The position numbers and the translations under genes were made by a program. The notes beneath the pieces were generated by a model. It saw only the letters and a program-made list of their open reading frames with translations. It ran no database searches and had not been told where the DNA came from. From Melastoma dodecandrum (lineage: Eukaryota > Streptophyta > Magnoliopsida > Myrtales > Melastomataceae), in contig JARUPY010000473.1 in NCBI GenBank assembly GCA_029817715.1, forward strand, positions 7,006,001 to 7,070,000: a stretch of DNA of 64,000 nucleotides, in the 5' to 3' direction. Below, one piece after another: positions 55,900 to 64,000 of this stretch (positions are counted from its first letter, which is position 1; each line of letters opens with the position of its first letter).

Positions 55900-56761
55900 T
55901 GAAAGGGGTTAGATAATTAGTGGTAAATAGAAGACAACAAATTTGAGCTCTCTGGACAGAAGGTGGGTACATTTCTCGGGACTTCACTAAAAAGGTTCCT
56001 CATCGAGAGTTGACCTTCTACAAGCGGGATTCGATTAGGATTGTCGACTATTGATCGAGTATAAAAACTTTCTCGTCGACGATGAGGGGGCGCATATGCC
56101 TGTGGCCTGTAATTTTCCTAGCCATTATCGTCTAAATTGACAAAATCATTATCATAATGAAATGGTCGATCAGGTGTAATGATGTCACCTTGATTGTCTG
56201 GCGGAATCTGCGACTTGCTTGATCCGGGTCGACAGTAATCCTGTGTAGGAGGGGCATCATCTTAGACAGCCTCATCATTGAAACCTACCCTGCGTATCCC
56301 CTCCTTGATCGTCGCTCTCCTGATTATAGGTTCGGGAGAGTATTGAGTGTCGATCCTTGTAGTGAGACCCTGAACTTGTCTCTGAAGTTAAAGGAAATTC
56401 TCCTGATACTTTGTATGCACCTGCAGAAACACATCCAAAGGGACGGTCTCTGATTGGCTTAGTGGGACTATCCCCATAGGAGGATCATTTTGCCCTTGTG
56501 CCAGGACATTTTGTTGTCCAAGGCCCTAGCCATTCTGTTACCCAATCCGACGGCACTACGATGATTATTTTGGCCCGCCATAGAGTTTGCTTTTGAATCA
56601 CCGTGAGCGTCAACCATTTTTTGTCTCATTTCGGGTGGTTTGCATTCTGCGTTTTCACACGAAACTCGTTTATGACTCCCACTGTGGTCGCCAAAAACAT
56701 GTCGTGATATAAATGTAGACGGGTAGATTGAAGGAATATGATCGCCAAGAATATCAAACAA
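55900..56761 (-). pseudogene. Gypsy-type gag remnant
   Basis: The minus-strand frame 56761-56468 (97 codons) and broken continuations to about 55900 are rich in polar residues. They include segments such as DRPFHYDNDFVNLDDNG and RRESFYTRSIVDNPN, resembling the leader and N-terminal gag of plant gypsy elements. A promoter-like CTATTTATAG lies at 56919-56928. There is no pol sequence. Low certainty. Confidence 0.4.
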
Positions 56762-56999
56762 ACAATTAACAATGAAAAGACTTCAATGATATTAAGAATA
56801 AGTACTTACAGCCCCATCTTTGCAGTTGCACGAATAACTTTACACCGAGTTGACAACTAACCAGCCTTTCGGGGTTAATGAATGATTATTTATCTTTTAT
56901 TTCTGACTAACTTGGTCCTATTTATAGACGTACTTAATCTAATGATTGTCAAACATTTGCTACACATGCTTGAAAACACTAATTGATGTCATATCTAAT

Positions 57000-58030
57000 T
57001 GTAATACCAATCGTCGACACAATATCTTCTGCACCTCCCATCGCTGGAGCGGCATCATCCTTTGTCAGTTAATCACTCAGCTTGGATGTTTCCATCATCG
57101 AAGCTGGATTTCCATCGACATTCCCCTTCTATCGATATTGCTCTTCTATCAACATGCATCAAAACTGCACCAGTCCATCGACACAGCTCCATTATCGACT
57201 TTCTTTGAGCTTCGACAAGAATTGCCAGGATGTCGTTTCATCATGTAAGCACCCTCGTAAACGAAAGAAAGAAAAAGGAATTACAATTACTACTTTTAGT
57301 TGAATTACTAATATTCTTATAACCATGATAACAACTGGATAAGTGAACCCAAATCAAATTACATTTTTACAAATATATCACTAAAATATGCTCGAGATCT
57401 CTCACTCGAACAAACACTCACGTCCTTTATTTTTGTGACAATCTCCTCGACTGCTCTCTATAACAAGTCCAGCTCGGAATCCAACTCATTACACTCATTT
57501 CACATTTGGGACTTACAAAAGCGTACAAACTTTCTCATGATTTCAAAACACACAAAACTTCTGTATTTTGAAAATAATAAGGGAGAAGGAGGAGTGGTTT
57601 GAACTATGATATTCTAGTGAAATTGAGAGTGTCAATTTCTTTCTGTCAATTTCACAATTTGGATTTTCCTAGTACTGATCCAACGGTTACTTTATTAAGC
57701 AACTTTTAAAGCTCCTTAAATAACCCTTACAATAAACATTAAAAATGCTAATGATTTAAATTTTAAAATTAAAAATAACATTTGAGGTTCATATTTTAGT
57801 TTCTGGGGTTCTCTTCAATTTTTACCATTCATGGTTCAGGGTTTGATATTTAAGATTCAGGGCCTAATGCTTAGGGTTTATGATTTAGTTTTTTTTGGTA
57901 TCCCTATGGTTTAATGTTTTATTTTTAGGATTTAATGTATAATAATATTTATGGTTTATTGATGAGGCAGGGTAATAACCTTTGGCAGTGCACTTAGTCT
58001 CTTTCTCTCTCTCTATCCGAAAAAGAGTAA
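57000..58030. other. Low-complexity spacer with degenerate telomere-like motifs
   Basis: 57780-57960 contains scattered GGTTTATGATTTAG, TTCAGGGTTTGAT and TTAGGGTTTATG units resembling degenerate TTTAGGG repeats. 57070-57200 has short imperfect CCATCGA/CATCGA repeats. No gene recognised. Confidence 0.4.
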
Positions 58031-58045
58031 TAACCTTTGGAGTTT

Positions 58046-58058
58046 GGCTCTGATACCA
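58046..58058 (-). promoter_or_regulatory. Met-initiator tRNA primer-binding site of the pararetrovirus
   Basis: Reads TGGTATCAGAGCC on the minus strand, matching the canonical plant Met-initiator complement (TGGTATCAGAGC). A TATA-like box is about 35 bp upstream. Its place after the coding region supports a circular genome of origin. Confidence 0.75.
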
Positions 58059-59478
58059 AGAGGGGGTTTGCATTTCTACATCAGAGTTTTTATAGAGTTC
58101 TTATACAGAAGACATAAGACATGTCCTGGAAATACAGGGACATAAATACAGAGGATATGGACACAAAAGTAATATACAGCGAAAGATTTAACAAGAGTTC
58201 CAATACAAGAAACATTTACATAAACGACTTAAAGACATTTACATACACGATTACACAAAAGATCTAGAGATACAAGGGTAAAGGAATACAAGATATCTTT
58301 GGATACACAGCGAAAGATTTAAACAGAACATAAATACATACATTTTTTAAGATACCAACGAAGATAAGTCCTATATTGACTATACTTCTTAAGTTTTTGC
58401 CAACCTCTGAGAACATAAAAAGGATAAGGCTCTAAAAACTAATTTTTCTCAGGATGGGATTCTATATCATAATGTATGAGAGAATTGACCTGGTTGAGGA
58501 TGGACTTAGTAGATTTGTATTCTATATAAAGACTTAGCTGTCGGATACGGAGTTGGATACTTTTGATAAAAGACGGATGCTTCCAAGCATGAAGATCCGT
58601 TTCTCTAATAACAAACTCTTGAATATGATTGTGGCGGATTCTCCAGCTTTGTGGGAAAGGAGGCCTATGGTATTGCCTTCTCAAAGGAGACCTCATGCTT
58701 CTACCTACTACCAATATCAAGCCTTTACCGGTGCCTGGCAGCCCTCCTGGCTTAAGTGGCGATTGGTCCTCTTGGGCGAAGTTGGTAGCTTGACAGTATA
58801 ACAGAGACTTCCTAATTAAAAGCAATACTTTAAACAACCTTTCTTAAAAGTGTAGAATAAACCATATCATAAAAGAGATATCACAAGAGAATATAACTTT
58901 CAAGCAGGGAAAACATTGTATAACATGAAGATAGAAAGATTTGGGTTTTCTGGGCTTTTTCAAATGTTTTTGGTGTTTTGGGGTTTTCTGGATGTTTTTG
59001 GGTTTATCGAAGGTAGAGAGTTTGATAGAGAGGTTGAGAACTAAGATACCGCTGCCTCAACTATTACCCTTGGAGAAACTTAGAAACTCATGGATAGAGA
59101 AAGCTCAAAGTGTTTGTTGTTTCTAAACTTGGTTCCAGCTCTTCCTTTCCTCTTCAGATCGAGGAGGTATTTATACACAAAGTGAAGGAAGAAAACTAGG
59201 CTGTGGTTAAGCCACGTTGCCTTTTCTATCTTTTACAAAGAAGTCAAAAAGTCTATAAGCAAGAAAGCTAAAGCTATCTCGTATTTTTTGCCGACGCCTT
59301 ATCTTAAAGGAATCTTATCGTCCTTCAATGTCAGAAGGTGGGTGCGCCTTTGTCAAAAGTTAATTATCTTCTATTGCCGTCCTTATCTTCAAGAATCTTT
59401 TCTTTATCTCATATCGTCAATGTTGTCTAATCCTTCCTCGGTCGTTTGCCATGTGGGTCTGGATCATCATCTTATGGG

Positions 59479-60203
59479 TCATGACCGTCGTTTATTAGTG
59501 GAGGAAGTTCCTGGGCCTGTGTCTGATGGTCCTGGGCTCTCATCTTCTAGATCAACCATTCTCAGGAATTCTTGGGCTTGTTCTGTGAGTAATGATGGAG
59601 CGCGCATTGAAGTTGGTAGACATGATTGGGATCTGTGTTTTGAACTTGGGCTTGTATGATTTCTTCGTAGGTCAGATAATGGAATCCATTTTCCTTGCAT
59701 AATTTCTGCTTCAAGAGTTCCTTGCTGGCCAGGGATTCTTCCCATTCAGAGAAGCTGTCATCTTCAGAAAATGTCAGAGAGTGGGGAAGGCATGCAAATT
59801 CATCGACTGTGTTTATAGCAACTAATGCCTATAATGCTGGATCATAGTGCCAATGTCTATGAAACAAATAAGTTGAATATGCTGTGAGTCCAGGATACTT
59901 TGAAAATTTATCCCTATGAATTTCAAACCAACTTTTCCTTTGGGTTAGTGGTGCAAACCAAGATAATACTTCTGCTAGATATGGCTTTAGTGTTCTTAAA
60001 TGATTCAAATACTGGAGTATCTCTTCTGTCGTAAATTCTAAAGAAACTGTATGTGCATGAAAGAAATACCATAAAAACCATTTTAGCTCCTTGGGAAAAA
60101 TGTCAGGTGGATGGACTAGGATAGCTTGTAAGAAGGGATATTTAGGATGAAACCCTTCCCTGGGAAAATACATTTGTCCATGCTCTGAGAATAGCTGTAC
60201 CAA
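59479..60203 (-). pseudogene. Unassigned coding region downstream of RNase H in the pararetrovirus
   Basis: Frames 60203-59829 and 59745-59479 (minus) encode a Trp/Phe/His-rich segment (ELKWFLWYFFHAHTVSLEF, KSWFEIHRDKFSKYPGL) and then a polar tail. It is too long to be the normal C-terminus of RNase H. I cannot assign it to a known domain. It might be an extra reading frame present in some endogenous caulimovirid lineages. Confidence 0.5.
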
Positions 60204-61497
60204 ATATTTTTTGCATCATTTGTGGAGCTCTGGCTTGTACTGAATCAATCTGATCATGTCTGGTTATTTCTGGAGGAAGAGAATGATCTTCAGGTGGCTG
60301 TAAAACTTTTGCTGTGAACATAGCCTGTAGCTTAGGATGTTTTAACAATGTAGGGTGTACATTATCAAAAGGTCTTGATAAGAAATCTACTACTACATTA
60401 GATGTACCTTTGATGTGTCTCACACTAAAGGAGTACTGTGAAAACCATTATGCTAATCTTAGCAGCTGTGCATTGTGTATCTTCTTCTGTTTGAATGTTA
60501 GCATAGAACTGAAGGAAGATAAATCACTTTCAATGATGAAATAGTATCCAACCAGGTGAAATTCAAACTTTTTTATACCATACTTGACTGCCAAAGTCTC
60601 CTTGATGGTTGAATGGTAGTGTTGTTCTGTCTGGCTAAATTTTCCTGATTTATATGCACAAATATGTTTCTTACCTTCCTTTTCTTCTAGTAAGATTGCT
60701 GCCCAATATAGATCACTTGCATCTGTCTGTAGTATTCTTACTCCATCTGAAGGAATCCGTAATGGTGGTAACAATTGTAATTGTTGCTTCAAATAGTGGA
60801 CTACATCTGTTTGGGCTTGCCCCCAAGGTTGAGCGCCTTTCTTTAGTTGGGCCTCAAGTGGACTTGTGTATCTGCTGATTTTGGGCACAAAATCTCTTAA
60901 ATAATTCACAATTCCCAAAAATTGTTGAACATGTTTGACTAACTGCCAAAATCCACTCTTAAGATCAAACTTAGAGAATACCTTGGCTTTGGCTAAGGAT
61001 GAAAACAACGCTGTCTTGTTAGGCAGTGGGAACTTATCATCCTGTAAGAAATGATTTAGAAGCTGATAGTTTATGACAAATTTCTTCTTATCTCTAACTT
61101 GTTTTGAGCGTTTGTTCACATAAAACGCTTCGCATGCCCATTGCGAGTTGGAATACTCAATAAGTTTTTGCTGTAATAAAGACATACATTCTTCTCTTAC
61201 CAAATAGGAGTCCGTAGGTTTCATACCAGGGTGACTCGCTCTAGTAGGATTAATATCCTCGTTTTGCTTGAATGGAAATTTGATGAAAAAGTCTGGGTTT
61301 TGCCATAGAGGATTTGGGCATTTCTGCAAGAACTCAGTATGATTTTCTGCAAAGGATGGTTCAAACAAGTTACGTATTCTTTCAACTGGTTCAATGGAAT
61401 ACATCCTTGTGATTGGTGTAAAGGGCTTGAAGATTCCCTTGTATCTGATTCCTATGGCCAAAATTCTAAATCTTCTATTTTTTGTAAGAGATCCCAA
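60142..61497 (-). pseudogene. Pararetroviral reverse transcriptase/RNase H with catalytic region deleted
   Basis: The frame from 61497 carries the RT N-terminal blocks SHPGMKPTDSYLVREECMSL, FVINYQLLNHFL and KVFSKFDLKSGFWQL. At about 60940 it jumps directly to HVQQFLGIVNYLRDFVP, the connection region. The block that should hold the YxDD active site is missing. RNase H follows (ILQTDASDLYWAAILLEE, about 60735; LAVKYGIKKFEFHL, about 60580) and, after a break at about 60430, RHIKGTSNVVVDFLSRPF. Both the deletion and the frame breaks make it inactive. The reaction in a live virus is copying pregenomic RNA into DNA. Confidence 0.85.
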
Positions 61498-62207
61498 CCA
61501 AAAACTATATCTCTTCCTGGTAAGTCAGTAGCAATCAAACAAGTCTTGATAATGCATGTAGGAAATATCATAATTTTCAAAGACTTTGTTTTGTGGTGAG
61601 TATATAACAATTCACCAGATGCGGCCATGAAAGTTTTTTCTTCAGGTACTAGGAATTCAGGAGGCACTATCTTTTGATTGATCATGCTTTCCGAGGCTCC
61701 TGTGTCAATAAAAGCTATCGCTGTCATAGGCCTGTGATATTTTGAAAAGTATACCTGTACCTTTATATGGGGAGAAACTTGTAGGGCGGCTATTAGAGGA
61801 ATTTCCTTGGTCTGATTAGAACTTGGTCCAAGTTCTGTGGTTGACCCTTTGGATGAGACCTTCCTGTCATATGTAGATTTAAACGGAAATTCAGGGTATG
61901 CAGTAATAGTACATATCCGTTTGCTTTCTTTCTCTGATGAGGAAGTAGAATACTCTTCTTCTGAACCGGTTTGTTCTGAGTCTACATATCCTTCAAGACA
62001 ACAAACTGTTTGTGAAGACGGTTCGTCATCAAAAGAGAAAACTGATTCAATGTCATCATTATGTAATGAAATACCAGAGTACTTCTCAATTTGAGCAACC
62101 AGTTTCTTCTGTCCTTTTGGACAGCTTTTTGCAAAATGACCTGTTTTGTTGCAAATGAAGCATCTAGAGGACTTCCTTTGAGGATTTCTTCTTTTCTTTA
62201 TCCTCAA
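61452..62207 (-). pseudogene. Pararetroviral zinc knuckle and aspartic protease segment
   Basis: A 251-codon frame opens with basic residues and the CCHC knuckle CFICNKTGHFAKSC (about 62160-62120), which binds nucleic acid in the capsid C-terminus. An acidic linker follows, then the retroviral-type protease motif FIDTGASESMI (about 61710-61680). The domain end has DIVFGWDLL. The frame is cut off from the RT frame by a shift where it overlaps the next open frame (61452-61497). Protease would cleave the polyprotein in an active virus. Confidence 0.8.
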
Positions 62208-62480
62208 GTAACGTTTCTAACGCCTAGGGGAATTTCTGAATCTTGTTTTTCTCTGGACAAGTTTTTCACTTCGCTGTTTTGGTCTCCTTCTCATGAATTT
62301 ACGCCTTGTAGGCATGGGACCTATGTAAATCACGTCTTGTACATTTAATTTTGTACCAGGATGACTTGTTCTGGCACACTGTGTCAAGCCTCTTGTCTTG
62401 TTTTAGGAATCCTTGAATGATTTCTTTTCTCTGGCATAACTCATTGAGACCTAAATGAATTTCCTGTTGTATCTGTTCTA

Positions 62481-63710
62481 CTATAAGATCAGTAATTTTT
62501 TCAGATGCTTGGTAGTTAAACTCTTTTCTACCATTGAAGATATAGCTAAGGGTATGGAGGATAAAAATACTGGCTTTAAAGAATTGTCACCTCCAAGGTG
62601 TATGAACAAGTGTAAAAGCCTTTGATAGTGTCTGTCAAGGTCTTTAAGTTTATATGAACAACATCTTCTCTGAAAGAATTTGATTCTTTTTTCTTCTGTA
62701 ATATTAGTAGGACTGCCAATAAAATGAGTATAAAGATTACCCATAAATTCCTATAAGGGTACGCTCATCATCTGTACTTGATTTGGTTCTGGGAATAAAC
62801 TCCACCAAAGTAGGAGTGTTCCTGTAAATCTGGAGGTTAAGTCTGCAAGAATGTCAGAAGTGTTAAAAATTGTTAACTTCTTATGCAAACACCAGGCGTA
62901 AAAATCCTGAATACGTTGGGGCCATTTGATATAAGGAATATCATCGAAAGTAAACTTAAGGTTAGCAATTCCTTCATTAGCTCTCAACTGAGGTGTTTGT
63001 CTTTCTGCTGACTGATATGAAAGACTTTCGTCTATGGGTTCATCTATTATGGGACCTCTGTCAGCCATAAACATCTGGGGCACATCTTCATCTGAAGTAT
63101 GCTCATCTGATTGATTCTCTTCTACTGTACTGAGATTTTCTGTCATCAAAATCTGTGGAGAATTCTCAAAATAATTTTCAATAGCAGAATATTTTTCATC
63201 CAATGAATTCTGTGAAATATCATCACTAGATTCTGGCTCTGTATAATTCTCAGATTGTGAGGAGTCAGATGAATCTTTCAAAGATACTGAAGCGAGAGAT
63301 GATGTTACCCATTTTGGTGTTGACACCGGTGGGTTCTCCTTTTCTTTAATCATAAGTTGAGGAGTAGGAGGTGTTGGGCTTGGGCTTGGAGATCTATACT
63401 GTGAAGATCTGTATTCAGCCGAATGTCTTCTTTCAGAAGAACTCTCTTGCTTCTTTTTTCCTTCACGTATCTCTTCTCGTTTCCTGTCTCTACGCTTCTG
63501 GTCGCGTATGAGATCTCTTAATTCAGCTGGGTCTTTCTTCCTTGTCCTTTCAAAAATGGGGTGCATGGTTTCCTGCTGCACTTGGGAAGTAGGCTGCATA
63601 TCTGGTCTTCCAAAGTCCAAAAAGTCAAGATTGTATGGTTTAGGCCTTTCTAAATTCAAATATTCTGGATGGTCAGTTCTGGGCCTTCCAAAGTTCAAAA
63701 AATCTGACAT
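62481..63710 (-). pseudogene. Pararetroviral capsid region, interrupted
   Basis: The frame from 63710 begins with repeats of the type FLNFGRP/FLDFGRP, then a very basic stretch and long Ser/Asp/Glu-rich disorder. From about 62960 it has FTFDDIPYIKWPQRIQDFYA, which resembles the N-terminal capsid fold of caulimovirids. An in-frame TAG at 62751-62753 stops it. The same frame resumes with YTHFIGSP, RRCCSYKLKDLDRHYQRL and LFIHLGG, the conserved capsid core. Upstream, to the window edge, a coiled-coil segment (DSVQDQLKGSEKRLNEKLD) with stops is visible. The capsid would package the viral DNA. This copy is broken. Confidence 0.72.
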
Positions 63711-64000
63711 ATTTGGTTTCTCAAAAATTTCTACCGGCTTGTCCTCAATTATCTTAATTTGTCTTTTGAGCTAAGCAATCTCAGCATCTGGGTCAGATCT
63801 AAAATGCGAGGGAAAGATTCATCTTTCAAACTTATCTAACCTCTTTTGTAAGGTATGTAATACCTCATGGGTCTTACTATGCTGAGTGTCTAGCTTTTCA
63901 TTCAAGCGCTTTTCTGATCCTTTCAATTGATCCTGCACAGAGTCAATTTTGTGACATATAGTATTCAATGCTAAGTTCTGTACCAATGCATTTTGGCTTT

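Larger units (their letters stand above)
58040..64000 (-). mobile_element. Endogenous pararetrovirus (Caulimoviridae-like), decayed, running off the right edge
   Basis: The minus-strand order is a coiled-coil segment, capsid-like domain, zinc knuckle, aspartic protease, reverse transcriptase and RNase H, with no LTRs visible. That is the layout of a plant pararetrovirus polyprotein. A Met-initiator tRNA primer-binding site (TGGTATCAGAGCC, 58046-58058 on minus) lies beyond the 3' side of the genes. This fits a circular genome opened elsewhere, not an LTR element. TATA-like boxes on minus are at about 59168-59176 and 58087-58093. In-frame stops, frame changes and a deletion in RT mean it cannot yield infectious virus. 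The genus was not determined; florendovirus- or petuvirus-like relatives are possible. Confidence 0.78.

Noticed and set aside
57780..57960. Interstitial telomere array
   Set aside because: Only scattered, degenerate TTTAGGG-like units are present, with no tandem run, so it is described as low-complexity spacer.

Overview
This is nuclear DNA of a flowering plant. Genes carry GT-AG introns and match angiosperm families: TIP5;1-type aquaporin, RFT1, ATG3, QWRF, PLAT, and a ZAT-type C2H2 zinc finger with a DLN motif. They are separated by plant-type transposons (hAT, Mutator-like, copia, gypsy, TRIM), an old plant pararetrovirus copy and a piece of plastid DNA. The species cannot be read from the sequence.

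Layout. 1-5.3 kb: a decayed hAT element (601-5299) carrying a broken transposase, with a second, smaller hAT (3980-5039) inside it. 5.3-7.5 kb: no gene recognised. 7.58-8.57 kb: intact three-exon TIP5;1-like aquaporin. 8.6-11.2 kb: spacer with a dispersed repeat. 11.2-15.35 kb: Mutator-like element A, with inverted repeats of about 500 bp, a broken transposase and a convergent GRF zinc-finger gene. 16.16-17.0 kb: intronless C2H2 zinc-finger repressor. 17.8-19 kb: QWRF-family pseudogene and a 33-bp tandem repeat. 19.97-24.04 kb (minus): complete 14-exon RFT1, with a solo LTR in intron 9. 24.4-29 kb: LTR-element debris, an inverted-repeat element filled with small palindromes, and a third Mutator-like transposase relic. 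29.5-32.65 kb: Mutator-like element B, the same family as A but without the transposase core. 32.8-34.4 kb: intact four-exon tail-anchored protein of unknown function. 34.8-35.5 kb (minus): PLAT-domain pseudogene.

36.0-47.3 kb (minus) is one disrupted locus, an ATG3 (autophagy E2-like enzyme) pseudogene. A TRIM sits in one intron and an 8.4-kb gypsy element sits in exon 3. The gypsy element's left LTR holds a 2-kb solo LTR. Its right LTR holds a plastid rps12 exon/intron fragment. 47.5-53.8 kb is another nest: a non-autonomous hAT with a perfect target duplication, whose 3' terminal repeat was split by a copia element. 53.9-58 kb holds LTR, hAT and gypsy-gag debris. 58.0-64.0 kb (minus) is a decayed endogenous pararetrovirus (Caulimoviridae-like) that runs off the right edge.

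Overall, four protein-coding loci look intact (TIP5;1, C2H2, RFT1, tail-anchored protein) and three ordinary genes are dead (ATG3, PLAT, QWRF). The rest is mostly layered mobile DNA whose order of insertion can be read from target-site duplications. I found no new enzymatic system. The most distinctive observations are the plastid fragment inside a gypsy LTR, the multi-layer ATG3 disruption, and a GRF zinc finger/coiled-coil/membrane-anchor gene found convergent to the transposase in two related Mutator-like elements.
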